DNA of 47,057 nucleotides, taken from the NCBI GenBank assembly GCA_025935615.1, contig JAICUY010000004.1:1-47057 (forward strand), written 5' to 3'. Under the pieces are notes generated by a model. It was not told the DNA's origin. It did not search any database and saw nothing but the letters and a program-made list of their open reading frames with translations. Origin of the DNA: Steroidobacteraceae bacterium (GTDB lineage: Bacteria; Chloroflexota; Limnocylindria; QHBO01). Positions 1 to 8,085 of the stretch are shown here, one piece after another. The translations under genes and the position numbers were made by a program. How positions within the stretch are numbered: position 1 is the first letter of the stretch; every line of letters starts with the position of its first letter.

Positions 1-22
1 CCTACCACTAGACGACGGGGCA
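1..22 (-). tRNA. tRNA 5' end (Gln or Glu), cut by window edge
   Basis: Read on the minus strand from position 22, the sequence begins TGCCCCGTCGTCTAGTGG, which matches the acceptor strand and D-arm start of bacterial tRNA-Gln or tRNA-Glu (the GTCTAGTGG D-arm is typical). Only the first ~22 nt lie in the window, so the anticodon cannot be read. It continues the same-strand tRNA series and sits about 23 nt after the encoded CCA of tRNA-Gly. Confidence 0.6.
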
Positions 23-44
23 CCGAATCCGCCGGGCAAAGAAA

Positions 45-120
45 TGGAGCGGAAGACGGGACTCGAACCCGCGACCCTCACCTTGGCAAGGTGATGCTCT
101 ACCAACTGAGCCACTTCCGC
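45..120 (-). tRNA. tRNA-Gly (anticodon GCC)
   Basis: Full cloverleaf on the minus strand: acceptor GCGGAAG pairs with CTTCCGC, the D-loop contains AGTTGGTAGAG, the anticodon loop is TTGCCAA (anticodon GCC) and the T-loop is GGTTCGAGTCC. The discriminator is T and the 3' CCA is encoded (45-47). It lies about 33 nt downstream of tRNA-Phe, so the two are probably co-transcribed. Confidence 0.97.
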
Positions 121-153
121 CCGCTCAAACCGATTATGACGCGTCCGCATGCG

Positions 154-229
154 TGGTGCCGAGGGTCAGATTCGAACTGACGACACCCGCCTCTTCAGGG
201 CGGTGCTCTACCAACTGAGCTACCTCGGC
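154..229 (-). tRNA. tRNA-Phe (anticodon GAA)
   Basis: Minus-strand cloverleaf: acceptor GCCGAGG pairs with CCTCGGC, anticodon stem CCGCC/GGCGG, anticodon loop CTGAAGA giving GAA, T-loop AGTTCGAATCT. Discriminator A and an encoded CCA (154-156). It is the first tRNA downstream of lemA, about 104 nt after the lemA stop. A TATCTT box on the minus strand (286-291) could serve as a separate promoter but is weak evidence. Confidence 0.97.
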
Positions 230-333
230 CGGCGTGTCCGATGCCGATCGGTGAGCGCTCGCCCACGTTCGCGTATCGGCGTCGGAAGATAGCACACGAC
301 CCCCCGAGCGGCAACCGAAGCGACCGTGCCCGG

Positions 334-909
334 TCAGGTCGAAAGGTTGACCTCGGGGACCACCGCATCGGCCTCGCCGATCTGGAAATACTGTCGTTCG
401 CCGAACCCGAACAAGCCTGCCACCAGCACGTTGGGGAAGGTCTGCACCGACGTGTTCAGCTCGCGCACCGTCGCGTTGTAGTGCTGCCGCGCGAAGCCGA
501 TCTGGTTCTCCGTGGTGGTCAGCTCCTCCTGCAGCTCGAGCACATTTGCGTTGGCCTTCAGCTCAGGATAGTTCTCGACCACCGCGAACAGCGAGCGCAG
601 AGCACCGGTCAGCGCGTTCTCGGCCGCAGCCGCCTCACCTGCCTGCGCCGGACCCCGCGCGCCGGCGGCCACGGCGGAGGCACGCGCATCGGTCACGTTC
701 TGTAGCGTCTGCTGCTCGAACTGCATGTAGCCCTTGACCGCGTTGACCAGGTTCGGGATCAGGTCGTGGCGGCGCTTGAGCTGGACACTGATCTGGTTCC
801 AGGCCTCGTCGACCTGGTTGCGCAGCCGGACCAGCCCGTTGTAGACGAAGATCAGGAACAGGGCGATGACGGCCAGCACGATCAGCAGGATCCAGACGAC
901 GCTGGGCAT
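334..909 (-). CDS. lemA: LemA family membrane protein
   Basis: 191 aa, usual length for the LemA family, whose biochemical role is still poorly defined. One N-terminal membrane segment (about residues 4-24) is followed by the conserved helical region with YNGLVRLRNQVDEAW (24-38) and the QLKRRHDLIPNLVNAVKGY block; the C-terminal FNVLVAGL-type motif appears as FPNVLVAGLFGF. The ATG at 909 has a strong Shine-Dalgarno sequence, GGAGGA, 4 nt upstream, which fixes the start. Oddly, the gene sits inside a same-strand tRNA array, between tRNA-Val and tRNA-Phe. Many LemA proteins have a TPM-domain partner; none is seen here. Confidence 0.93.
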   Translation of the reverse strand: MPSVVWILLIVLAVIALFLIFVYNGLVRLRNQVDEAWNQISVQLKRRHDLIPNLVNAVKGYMQFEQQTLQNVTDARASAVAAGARGPAQAGEAAAAENALTGALRSLFAVVENYPELKANANVLELQEELTTTENQIGFARQHYNATVRELNTSVQTFPNVLVAGLFGFGERQYFQIGEADAVVPEVNLST

Positions 910-956
910 GGTCTCCTCCGTCTTCCTCGGTCCCCGGTGCGGCCGGTAGCCGTGGC

Positions 957-1033
957 TGGTGGGCGGTGAGGGACTCGAACCCCCGACCCCCTCGGTGTAA
1001 GCGAGGTGCTCTGACCGGCTGAGCTAACCGCCC
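957..1033 (-). tRNA. tRNA-Val (anticodon TAC)
   Basis: Minus-strand cloverleaf: acceptor GGGCGGT pairs with ACCGCCC, anticodon stem CCTCG/CGAGG with loop CTTACAC (anticodon TAC), T-loop GGTTCGAGTCC. Discriminator A and encoded CCA (957-959). It follows tRNA-Leu(GAG) by 26 nt on the same strand. Confidence 0.97.
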
Positions 1034-1059
1034 GGTGCGGGCGATGGTAGCCGAAGGAT

Positions 1060-1144
1060 TGGTGCCCAGGCCGGGACTTGAACCCGGATGAGTTGCCTCA
1101 TACGCCCCTCAAACGTACGCGTATACCAATTCCGCCACCTGGGC
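1060..1144 (-). tRNA. tRNA-Leu (anticodon GAG)
   Basis: Class II tRNA with a long variable arm. Acceptor GCCCAGG pairs with CCTGGGC; the anticodon loop TTGAGGG gives GAG; the variable arm TGAGGCAACTCA forms a hairpin; T-loop GGTTCAAGTCC. CCA is encoded (1060-1062). It lies 15 nt downstream of tRNA-Leu(CAG), implying one transcript. Confidence 0.96.
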
Positions 1145-1159
1145 CCGATGCTGAGGGTG

Positions 1160-1247
1160 TGGTACCGAGGGAGGGACTTGAACCCACACGACCGTAATGG
1201 TCACTAGGTCCTGAACCTAGCGCGTCTGCCTATTCCGCCACCTCGGC
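1160..1247 (-). tRNA. tRNA-Leu (anticodon CAG)
   Basis: Class II tRNA: anticodon stem CTAGG/CCTAG with loop TTCAGGA (anticodon CAG), a long variable arm (TGACCATTACGGTCG), T-loop GGTTCAAGTCC and encoded CCA (1160-1162). The first acceptor pair is G.U. This is the promoter-proximal member of the array, 10 nt after a TAGAAT box. Confidence 0.96.
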
Positions 1248-1257
1248 GCGGAGGGAG

Positions 1258-1263
1258 ATTCTA
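1258..1263 (-). promoter_or_regulatory. -10 box (TAGAAT) for the tRNA array
   Basis: Minus-strand TAGAAT ends 10 nt before the first base of tRNA-Leu(CAG), a normal spacing for a short tRNA leader. The same hexamer precedes uvrA, uvrB, uvrC and the DnaJ-domain gene here. No good -35 element was seen 16-18 bp upstream. Confidence 0.6.
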
Positions 1264-1313
1264 GCGTACCGGCGCCGGCCCGTCGATCGACCGGCGAGCC
1301 GTTGAAGCGTCGC

Positions 1314-1538
1314 CTACAGACCGCCCTGCGGCAGCAGGTTGAGCAGCGAGAAGACGACGAACAGGACGGCCAGCACGATCGTCAGCCGGAACAGCGTGCG
1401 CTCGATGCCACGCCGGCTGCGGTAGGCGGTCACCTCGCCGCCGAAGGCGCCGCCGAGGCCCGTCCCGCGCTGCTGGAGCAGGATCGAGGCGATGAGCGCC
1501 ACGGCCAGGATCATCTGCGCGATGGTCAGCGGGGTCAT
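1314..1538 (-). CDS. secG: protein translocase subunit SecG
   Basis: 74 aa, typical for SecG, the small accessory subunit of the SecYEG translocon. Two membrane segments (about residues 4-20 and 49-70) flank the conserved loop with LLQQRGTGLGGAFGGE, whose GLGGAFGG core is the SecG hallmark. The start ATG at 1538 lies 9 nt after a TATACT box. It is the last gene of the rapZ-yvcK-whiA-tpiA-gpmI-secG series, 22 nt after gpmI, and secG next to tpiA or gpmI is a common bacterial arrangement. Confidence 0.95.
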   Translation of the reverse strand: MTPLTIAQMILAVALIASILLQQRGTGLGGAFGGEVTAYRSRRGIERTLFRLTIVLAVLFVVFSLLNLLPQGGL

Positions 1539-1547
1539 AGGGCGCGG

Positions 1548-1553
1548 AGTATA
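1548..1553 (-). promoter_or_regulatory. -10 box (TATACT) for secG
   Basis: Minus-strand TATACT lies in the 22-nt gap between the gpmI stop and the secG start, ending 9 nt before the ATG. With a start site about 7 nt after the box, the transcript would be nearly leaderless, giving secG its own promoter besides read-through from gpmI. Inferred from position and hexamer only. Confidence 0.5.
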
Positions 1554-1560
1554 GCAGCGG

Positions 1561-3093
1561 TCATTCGATGAGGCTGTGGCCGGTCATCTCCGGCCCCGGC
1601 GGGATGCCGAGCAGCTGGCAGACCGTCGGCGCCACGTCGGCCAGCAGGCCGTCGCGCAGGTGCGCGGCCTCGTACCCGGTCGCCACCAGCGCGAGTGGCA
1701 CCGGCGAGGTGGTGTGCTTCGTCTGCGGCTGGCCGTGCTCGTCGCGCATCTGCTCGATGTTGCCGTGGTCGGCGGTGATGATGAGGGCTGCATCGGTGCC
1801 GAGGGTTGCGCGAACGAGCCGTCCGAGACAGGCGTCGACCACCTCGGCCGCCTCGACCGCCGCGTCCCACACCCCGGTGTGGCCGACCATGTCCGGGTTG
1901 GCGTAGTTGGCGACGATGAAGCCGTACTCGCGTTGCTCGATCGCCTCCACCAGGCGGTCGGTGATCTGCGGTGCGCGCATCGCCGGCGCCTTGTCGTAGG
2001 TTGCCACCTCCCGGTCGGACGGCACCAGGACGCGATCCTCGCCGGGGAACGGCGCCTCCACCCCACCGTTGAAGAAGTAGGTCACGTGTGCGTACTTCTC
2101 GGTCTCCGCGATGTGCAGCTGCCGGATGCCCCGGCGCGACAGCTCGGCGGCCAGCGAGTCGATCCGCAGCGGGGGGAAGGCGACCGCGACCGGCAGCTCG
2201 TCCGGCGACTGATACTCGGTCAGCGTGGCAAACGCCAGTTCGGTGGGCATGGCGCCCCGGTCGAAGGCGTCGAAATCGTCGAGCACGAAGGCCTGCGTCA
2301 GCTGCCGCGCCCGGTCGGCGCGGAAGTTCATGTGAATCACCGCGTCGCGGTCGTGCACCGTCCCTTCGGACAGCACCACCGTCGGCTCGATGAACTCGTC
2401 GGATACGTCGCGCGCATACGATTCGGCGACGGCCTCGCGCGGGGTGTCAGCCGATCGACCGATGCCGTGCACGATCGCGTGCCACGCCCGCTGCGTACGC
2501 TCCCAGCGCTGGTCGCGGTCCATGGCGTAGTAACGGCCGCTGACCGTCGCGATGCGCGCCAGGCCGGCAAGCCGCTGCTCGAGGGCCGGCAGGATCTCGA
2601 TCGCGGACCGCGGAGGCGTGTCCCGACCGTCGGTGAACGCATGCAGGAAGACGCGGTCCGCCGGCAGGCCCCGCGCATGGGCCAGGCGCGCCATGGCGAC
2701 GATGTGCTCATCGACCGCGTGGATGCCGCCAGGCCCCACCAGGCCGAGCAGGTGCAGCCGGCCATCGTGGTGCAGCGCGTGATCGACGGTCGCGTCCAGG
2801 ACCTCGTTCCGAGCGAACGAGCCGTCTTCGATCGCTCGCGTGATACGCGGCAGGTCCTGGAGCACCGGAAAGCCGGCCCCGAGGTTGAGATGGCCCACCT
2901 CGCTGTTGCCCATCTGTCCCGCGGGCAGGCCCACCGCCGTGCCGGACGCCTGCAGCTCGCAGGTCGGCCACTCGTCGACGATGCGCCGCCAGTTCCACAT
3001 CGCGGCGGCCAGCAGCGCGTTGCGCTGCGGATCGTCATTCACGCCGAAGCCGTCCAGCACGCACAGGACGACGCGGTGGACAGCGTCGATCAC
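1561..3093 (-). CDS. gpmI: 2,3-bisphosphoglycerate-independent phosphoglycerate mutase
   Basis: 510 aa, full length for GpmI, which interconverts 3- and 2-phosphoglycerate in glycolysis using two metal ions (often manganese). Visible are the N-terminal metal motif VLDGFGVND, the catalytic serine S64 in GQMGNSEVGHLNLGAG, the HAFTDGRDTPP motif, the NFRADRARQL region and the C-terminal metal site TADHGNIEQM with the following HTTSPVP. The start is a GTG (3091-3093) that overlaps the tpiA stop as GTGA, so translation is probably coupled to tpiA. Confidence 0.97.
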   Translation of the reverse strand: MIDAVHRVVLCVLDGFGVNDDPQRNALLAAAMWNWRRIVDEWPTCELQASGTAVGLPAGQMGNSEVGHLNLGAGFPVLQDLPRITRAIEDGSFARNEVLDATVDHALHHDGRLHLLGLVGPGGIHAVDEHIVAMARLAHARGLPADRVFLHAFTDGRDTPPRSAIEILPALEQRLAGLARIATVSGRYYAMDRDQRWERTQRAWHAIVHGIGRSADTPREAVAESYARDVSDEFIEPTVVLSEGTVHDRDAVIHMNFRADRARQLTQAFVLDDFDAFDRGAMPTELAFATLTEYQSPDELPVAVAFPPLRIDSLAAELSRRGIRQLHIAETEKYAHVTYFFNGGVEAPFPGEDRVLVPSDREVATYDKAPAMRAPQITDRLVEAIEQREYGFIVANYANPDMVGHTGVWDAAVEAAEVVDACLGRLVRATLGTDAALIITADHGNIEQMRDEHGQPQTKHTTSPVPLALVATGYEAAHLRDGLLADVAPTVCQLLGIPPGPEMTGHSLIE

Positions 3094-3905
3094 GAGCGCG
3101 TTGCTTCGGCCGATGGTGTGCGCCGGTGCGCTGCGGCCGCCTCGGCGGCGGCCACGATGGCCTCGAACGAGGCCGCGTCGAGGGAGCCGCCGCCGACCAG
3201 GGCCCCGTCGATGTCCGGGCAGTCGAAGAAGGCGCGCGCGTTGTCGCCGGTGACGCTTCCGCCATAGAGGATCGGCACCTGCGGCGCGGCGTCCGCATCA
3301 ACCGTCCCGAGCAGCTCCCGGATCCTGGCCGCCACCACCTGGGCGTCGGCCGGCGAGGCCGCCTCGCCGCTGCCGATGGCCCACACCGGCTCGTAGGCGA
3401 TGACCAGCCCGCTGCCGTGGATGGCCTCCAGCCGCGACACGGCGGCATGCAGCTGGCGGTCGACGACCTCCTCGGTCCGGCCGGCGCGCCGCTCCTCGAT
3501 CCGCTCCCCGATCGCCGCGATCGGCCGGATGCCGTGCGCCACCGCCGAGGCGACCTTGGCGGCCACGCCCTCATCCGTTTCCCCGTCGTTGGCGCGGCGC
3601 TCGGAGTGGCCCACGATGACGAAGCCGGCAAGGCCGGCGAGCATCAGCGGGGACGTCTCGCCGGTGAACGCGCCGCGTTCCTCGGCGGCCATGGTCTGGG
3701 CACCGACGGCCAGGCGGCTGGGACCCACCTCGGCAGCGACCTCGGCGAGGAACACCGTTGGCGGGCAGATGACCGTGGTGACCGCCTGGTGACGCGCAGC
3801 GGTCGCGGCCGCGGCGCGGGCCAGCATGAGCGCGTCGGAGCGCGCGGTCGGGTTCATCTTCCAGTTACCGGCCACCAGAGGCTGCATCGGACGGGTGCGG
3901 GTCAT
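3090..3905 (-). CDS. tpiA: triose-phosphate isomerase
   Basis: 271 aa from the ATG at 3905; starting at the next Met (3887) would give 265 aa, nearer the usual ~250. It interconverts dihydroxyacetone phosphate and glyceraldehyde 3-phosphate. Catalytic residues are present: N14 and K16 (GNWKMN), H100 (VGHSERR), E172 (AYEPVWAIGSG), and the phosphate-binding LYGGSV. The nearly universal Cys of the ILCVGE segment is Ala here (IAAIGE). The frame stays open upstream into whiA in another frame, but the true start overlaps the whiA stop as ATGA. Confidence 0.96.
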   Translation of the reverse strand: MTRTRPMQPLVAGNWKMNPTARSDALMLARAAAATAARHQAVTTVICPPTVFLAEVAAEVGPSRLAVGAQTMAAEERGAFTGETSPLMLAGLAGFVIVGHSERRANDGETDEGVAAKVASAVAHGIRPIAAIGERIEERRAGRTEEVVDRQLHAAVSRLEAIHGSGLVIAYEPVWAIGSGEAASPADAQVVAARIRELLGTVDADAAPQVPILYGGSVTGDNARAFFDCPDIDGALVGGGSLDAASFEAIVAAAEAAAAHRRTPSAEATRS

Positions 3906-4744
3906 GTCGCCTCGTCCTGCGCGATCTGGACCAGCCGCCGCAGGCGGTGGTTGACCGCCGAGCGGCTGATCCCGAGCGCCGCGGCCATGTCGTCGAGATC
4001 GGCGTCGGGCTGGAGGCGGCGACGCCGGGCGACCTCGCGCAGCGCCTCGGGCAGGCGCTGCAATCCGCCGCTGGCTTCGAGCCGGCGTATCGCCTGCAAC
4101 TGGCGGTCGGCAGCGCGCACCGTCCGGTCCAGGTTCGCCTCCTCGGCGTTCAGCAGCCGGTTGAGACGGTTGTGGACGTCGCGCCCGACCCGCGCCGTCT
4201 CGAGGTCGAGCACCCCGCGGTTGGCCCCGGTCAGGCGCAGCAGCTCCGCGATCTGCTCCTGGCCTTTCAGGTAGACGACGTGGCGGCCGCGCCGATCGAG
4301 CTGTGCCGCGCCGACGCCGACCGAGGCAAGACGCCGTCGCAGCTCGTTCGCGGTCGACCGACCCGCGAAGACGAACTCGATGTGCGGCCCACGGGCCCCA
4401 AACGAGAGGGACCCGGATCGCAGCAGGACGCCGCGCAGGAAGGCGCGCCGGTCCGCGGCATCGGCGGCATGCCAGTCCCAGCCCTCGGCCAGCGCCGGGT
4501 CGACTTCGACGCGCAGGTGATGACGTCCCGGCGCCGCGGACGTGACCACGGCTCGCGGTGCGCCGACCGTCATGCCCAGCGAGCCGGCCAATGCCACGGC
4601 CGTCCGGGCCGTGGCGTGATCGAGGCTGCTGATGGTTCCGGTCTGGTCGCCATACAGCAGGCCGACCAGCTCGGCACGCCGGCAGCACTCATGGGCGGGA
4701 TGGATGCGGGCCAGCTCTCCCTTGACCTCGCTGGCGACCAGCAT
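3902..4744 (-). CDS. whiA: DNA-binding protein WhiA
   Basis: 280 aa from the ATG at 4744, which gives the family-typical N-terminus (MLVASEVKGELARI). An in-frame Met at 4834 would overlap yvcK by 56 nt and add an Arg-rich stretch, so I prefer 4744. WhiA has a degenerate LAGLIDADG-like N-terminal domain (residues ~1-190 here) and a C-terminal helix-turn-helix, seen as GISRSAVNHRLRRL near the end. In Firmicutes and Actinobacteria it affects cell division, sporulation or growth. The rapZ-yvcK-whiA order is conserved widely. The gap to yvcK is 34 nt. Confidence 0.93.
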   Translation of the reverse strand: MLVASEVKGELARIHPAHECCRRAELVGLLYGDQTGTISSLDHATARTAVALAGSLGMTVGAPRAVVTSAAPGRHHLRVEVDPALAEGWDWHAADAADRRAFLRGVLLRSGSLSFGARGPHIEFVFAGRSTANELRRRLASVGVGAAQLDRRGRHVVYLKGQEQIAELLRLTGANRGVLDLETARVGRDVHNRLNRLLNAEEANLDRTVRAADRQLQAIRRLEASGGLQRLPEALREVARRRRLQPDADLDDMAAALGISRSAVNHRLRRLVQIAQDEAT

Positions 4745-4778
4745 CGGGCTCGATGGCGACGTCAGGCGGACAGTGCCG

Positions 4779-6098
4779 TCACGACGCCGTCGCCGTCGGG
4801 CGGGCGAAGCGCCGCTGGCGGGGACGGTCGCCACGGTCCTCCTGCTGCAGCCGCATCAGGGCCGCGGCCAGCTTGGCGGGATCGTGGCGGTGGGCGTTGG
4901 CGACGTCGATGAGGTCCTCCTCGATGACGACGACCGGCAGCTCCTCGAGGCGCCGTATGTCGAGCTCCACCGGCTCGGCCTCCCAGTGTTGCGGGCGACG
5001 CGCCTTGCGGTTGTCGTTGATCAGGACGTAGTCGATGAGTCCTTCGCCGATGTGGTTGAAGAGCGCCTCGAGGTGCTCGGCGGCCGAGAAATGCTCCGTC
5101 TCGCCCGGCTGGGTCGCGACATTGCAGACGTAGATGCGCAGGCCGCCGGCCGCGGCAATCGCGTCGCGGATATCGGTGATCAGCAGGTTGGGCAGGACGC
5201 TCGAGAAGAGGCTTCCGGGACCGATGACGATCATGTCCGCTTCGAGGATCCGCTCGAGCGCCTCCGGATTGGCGCGCACGTCGGCGGGCTCGATCGTCAC
5301 CTGGCCGATCGGCTCCTCGGCGTGGCTGATCGAGACCTGGCCCTGAAGGTGCCGGCCGGACTCGAGCGTGGCGCCCAGGTTGAGCGGGACGCTCGTGGCC
5401 GGCAAGACCTGGCCGCGCACCGCAAGGACACGGTTCGACTCGCGCACCGCCTCCTCGAAGTCACCGGTCACTGCCGTCATGGCGGCGATGAACAGGTTGC
5501 CGAAGGCGTGGTCGTCAAGCCCGGAGCCGGCCGGGAAGCGGTACTGCATCAGCTGCGTCATCAGCGGCTCGGCGTCGGCCAGCGCTGCGATGCAGTTGCG
5601 GATGTCGCCGGGCGGGATGATCCCCAGCTGCTGGCGCAGCCGCCCCGACGAGCCACCGTCGTCGGCGACCGCCACCACCGCCGTGATATTGGCGCTGTAG
5701 CCCTTCAGCCCGCGCAGCAGCGTCGATAGCCCGGTCCCGCCACCGATGGCCACGATCCGCGGTCCGCGCGCCAGGTAGCGCTTGGTGTAGAGGACCTCCA
5801 TCACCGAGTTGCCGCGGCTGACGAACGGCGATACGACGCTGCGCATCAGGCCCCAGACGCCGACCGCGGTCACGGCCAGACCGATGCCGGCGAAGATCGC
5901 GGCGCGCAGCTCGGGCGGCATCCAGGCACCGGTCAGGGCGTAGATGATCGGGATGTCGTCGCCGGTGGACCGATACAGGTCGCGCACGAAGACGGCGGCA
6001 CCGAGTCCCAGGACCAGGATGCCCATGAAGACGAGCACCAGCCAGCGCTTGAGGTGCATTCCGGGGTACAGCCAGCGCGGGATGCGCAGGCGTCTCAT
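4779..6098 (-). CDS. yvcK: YvcK family gluconeogenesis factor (CofD-like)
   Basis: 439 aa. The N-terminus carries two membrane segments (about residues 17-36 and 59-79), as in several high-GC YvcK homologues; the CofD-like Rossmann domain follows, with AIGGGTGLSTLLRGLK, VVAVADDGGSSGRLR and the FGNLFIAAM segment. YvcK binds UDP-GlcNAc-type sugars in other bacteria and is needed for growth on gluconeogenic carbon and for cell-wall balance. The ATG at 6098 overlaps the rapZ stop as ATGA; longer in-frame starts would run into rapZ and lack homology. Confidence 0.95.
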   Translation of the reverse strand: MRRLRIPRWLYPGMHLKRWLVLVFMGILVLGLGAAVFVRDLYRSTGDDIPIIYALTGAWMPPELRAAIFAGIGLAVTAVGVWGLMRSVVSPFVSRGNSVMEVLYTKRYLARGPRIVAIGGGTGLSTLLRGLKGYSANITAVVAVADDGGSSGRLRQQLGIIPPGDIRNCIAALADAEPLMTQLMQYRFPAGSGLDDHAFGNLFIAAMTAVTGDFEEAVRESNRVLAVRGQVLPATSVPLNLGATLESGRHLQGQVSISHAEEPIGQVTIEPADVRANPEALERILEADMIVIGPGSLFSSVLPNLLITDIRDAIAAAGGLRIYVCNVATQPGETEHFSAAEHLEALFNHIGEGLIDYVLINDNRKARRPQHWEAEPVELDIRRLEELPVVVIEEDLIDVANAHRHDPAKLAAALMRLQQEDRGDRPRQRRFARPTATAS

Positions 6099-7069
6099 CG
6101 CTCCAGCTCCCGGTGGAAGACGGCGACGTTCATGCCGCCCAGGCGCCGGAGGCGCTCGGCCAGCTCCTCGGCCCGCGCGATGGAGCGGTGATAACCGCCG
6201 GTGCAACCCAGCGCGACCATGAGCCGGGACTTGCCCTCGGTGCGGTAGGCCGGCACGGTCAGCTGCAGCAGCTCGACCACCAGCTCCAGGAAGCGGCTGG
6301 CCTGGGGCTGGCCGAGGACGTAGTCGCGCACCGGCTGCTGCAGCCCGGAGAGCGGCTTGAGGTCGGCGACGTAGTAGGGATTGGTCAGGAAGCGGACGTC
6401 GAAGACGAGATCGGCCTCGAGCGGAATGCCGAACTTGAAGCCGAACGTCAGCACGTCGACCTGCAGCACATCGGTGACGCCCTCGCGCGGGACGAGGCTG
6501 AACAGCCGCTCCTTGAGCTGGCCGATCGAGCAGCCGCTCGTGTCGAGGACGTGGTCGGCAACATCGCGGGTGCGGGCCAGGCGGCGGCGCTCCTCGACGA
6601 TGCCGGCCTGGATCCCGCGGCGCGACTGCAGCGGGTGCCGATGCCGCGTCTCGCTGAAGCGACTCACCAGGTTGGCGTCGTTTGCCTCCAGGAACAGGAC
6701 GGTCATCGGCACGCCCCGGGCCGCCAGCGCGTCACGTGCATTCTCGATGGCCGGGGAGGGGTCGCCGGCTCGGATGTCGAGCACCAGCGCGACGTCCCGG
6801 TACCGCTCCGGGTCCTCATCGCGAAGGACGAGAAACCCCTCCAACAGGTCAGGCGGCAGGTTGTCGACGCAGTAGTAGCCGAGGTCCTCGAACAGCTTGC
6901 TCGCCTGGCTCTTGCCGGCGCCGGACAGGCCGCTGATGACGACGACGTTGCCCGACCCGACGGCGGCGTCAGCCGAGCGCGGCGCCGCAGGGCCGGCGGT
7001 GCCTGCCGGCCGGTCGCCGGTTCGGCGCGATCGCGACGTCGTCGCGGCCGATCCCGTTGATCGTGGCAT
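6095..7069 (-). CDS. rapZ: RNase adapter RapZ (YvcJ-type P-loop ATPase)
   Basis: 324 aa from the ATG at 7069, with a ~40-residue Ser/Thr/Arg-rich N-terminal extension before the core. The P-loop GLSGAGKS (about 48-55), the DNLPPDLL segment, FLEANDANLVSRFSETRRHP-like region and the C-terminal IGCTGGxHRS motif (here LGCTGGYHRSI) define the family. In enterics RapZ controls GlmZ/GlmS; in Gram-positives YvcJ is a nucleotide-binding protein of unclear role. It is the promoter-proximal gene of the rapZ-yvcK-whiA-tpiA-gpmI operon. Confidence 0.95.
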   Translation of the reverse strand: MPRSTGSAATTSRSRRTGDRPAGTAGPAAPRSADAAVGSGNVVVISGLSGAGKSQASKLFEDLGYYCVDNLPPDLLEGFLVLRDEDPERYRDVALVLDIRAGDPSPAIENARDALAARGVPMTVLFLEANDANLVSRFSETRHRHPLQSRRGIQAGIVEERRRLARTRDVADHVLDTSGCSIGQLKERLFSLVPREGVTDVLQVDVLTFGFKFGIPLEADLVFDVRFLTNPYYVADLKPLSGLQQPVRDYVLGQPQASRFLELVVELLQLTVPAYRTEGKSRLMVALGCTGGYHRSIARAEELAERLRRLGGMNVAVFHRELER

Positions 7070-7100
7070 CTGCGTGCTTCCTCGGCGAGGTCGTCGTCCG

Positions 7101-7106
7101 AGTATA
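7101..7106 (-). promoter_or_regulatory. -10 box (TATACT) for the rapZ operon
   Basis: Minus-strand TATACT lies between the stop of the upstream deacetylase-like gene (7111) and the rapZ start (7069). The predicted transcript would have a leader of about 25 nt carrying GAGGAAG as a possible ribosome-binding site before the ATG. No convincing -35 hexamer was seen. Confidence 0.5.
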
Positions 7107-7110
7107 GCCG

Positions 7111-8079
7111 TCAGGCGCCACGCGTCCCGCGCTCGAGCCCGTCGAGCAGTCCCTGGACGGTTGCCGCTGCGGAGGCACGCAGCGCGTCGAGGTCGTATCC
7201 GCCTTCGAGGGTGAGGGCCACCCCGCGAAGCTCCAGCCGCGCGGCCAGCTCGCCGAGCGCGGTGGCCACGTCCCAGTAGCCACGGTCGGTAACCTCGAGG
7301 TCGGCGAGTGGATCGGCCGCGTGGGCGTCGTAGCCGGCCGACACGAGAATCGCCTCGGGCCGGAAGGCCGCGACCGCCGGCAGCAGCTCGCCGGTCCAGG
7401 CCGACACGAACGCCGCGTCGCCGCTTCCCGGGGAGAGGGGCACGTTGTGCTTCGTCCCCGCGCCCGATCCCACGCCCTGCTCGTCCCGATTGCCACTCCC
7501 CGGGAAGAGCGGAACCTGGTGGGTCGAGGCGTAGCACAGGTCCGGGTCCGCGCCGAAGATCTCCTGCGTCCCATCGCCATGGTGCACGTCCCAGTCGACG
7601 ATCGCCACGCGTCGTGCGAGGCCGGCGGCGCGCAGCGCCGCCACCGCCAGCGCGACGTTGTTGAGCAGGCAGAACCCGCTCGCCCGCTCCGCTCCTGCGT
7701 GGTGTCCCGGCGGCCGCACCACCGCGAACGCCACGTCCGCCTCGCCGTGCCCTACGGCGCTCGCGGCCTGGATCGTGGCACCTGCCGCCAGCCGCGCCGC
7801 GCGCATCGAGTCGCGACCGAGGTACGTATCCGGATCGAGCCAGCCGCCGCCGGCCGCGGCCGCCTCGTCGAGCGCGGTCAGGTATCGGTCCGCATGCACC
7901 GGCGTGATCGCCTCATCCCCGACGGGCTGCACCGCACGGCGCTCCAGGCGTGCTCCGGCTGCGGCCGCGCCATTGGCCACCCCGCCCTCGACCGCCGCCA
8001 GCCGTTCCGGCCGTTCCGGATGGTCGGGAGGAGCATGGAGCGCCATGGCCGCATCTGTCAGCAGCAGGACGGTCCGCAT
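7111..8079 (-). CDS. histone deacetylase family (AcuC/acetylpolyamine amidohydrolase-like) hydrolase
   Basis: 322 aa, the usual length of bacterial class II-type deacetylases that remove acetyl groups from lysine or polyamines with a zinc ion. Active-site features are intact: HH (126-127, in RPPGHHA), zinc ligands D164 and H166 (VDWDVHHGDGT), D251 (SAGYDAHAADPL) and the transition-state Tyr of the GGYDLDAL motif. The start at 8079 is close (6 nt) to the tatC stop. The natural substrate cannot be told from the sequence. Confidence 0.92.
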   Translation of the reverse strand: MRTVLLLTDAAMALHAPPDHPERPERLAAVEGGVANGAAAAGARLERRAVQPVGDEAITPVHADRYLTALDEAAAAGGGWLDPDTYLGRDSMRAARLAAGATIQAASAVGHGEADVAFAVVRPPGHHAGAERASGFCLLNNVALAVAALRAAGLARRVAIVDWDVHHGDGTQEIFGADPDLCYASTHQVPLFPGSGNRDEQGVGSGAGTKHNVPLSPGSGDAAFVSAWTGELLPAVAAFRPEAILVSAGYDAHAADPLADLEVTDRGYWDVATALGELAARLELRGVALTLEGGYDLDALRASAAATVQGLLDGLERGTRGA

Positions 8080-8085
8080 CGGTCC

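Noticed and set aside
1576-3267. Long plus-strand open frame opposite gpmI
   Set aside because: It is the antisense of a well-conserved enzyme; the translation is Arg/Gly/Val-rich with no domain, as expected from high-GC shadow frames.
4745-4834. Upstream start for whiA at 4834
   Set aside because: It would overlap yvcK by 56 nt and add an Arg-rich stretch absent from WhiA proteins; the ATG at 4744 gives the family-typical N-terminus.
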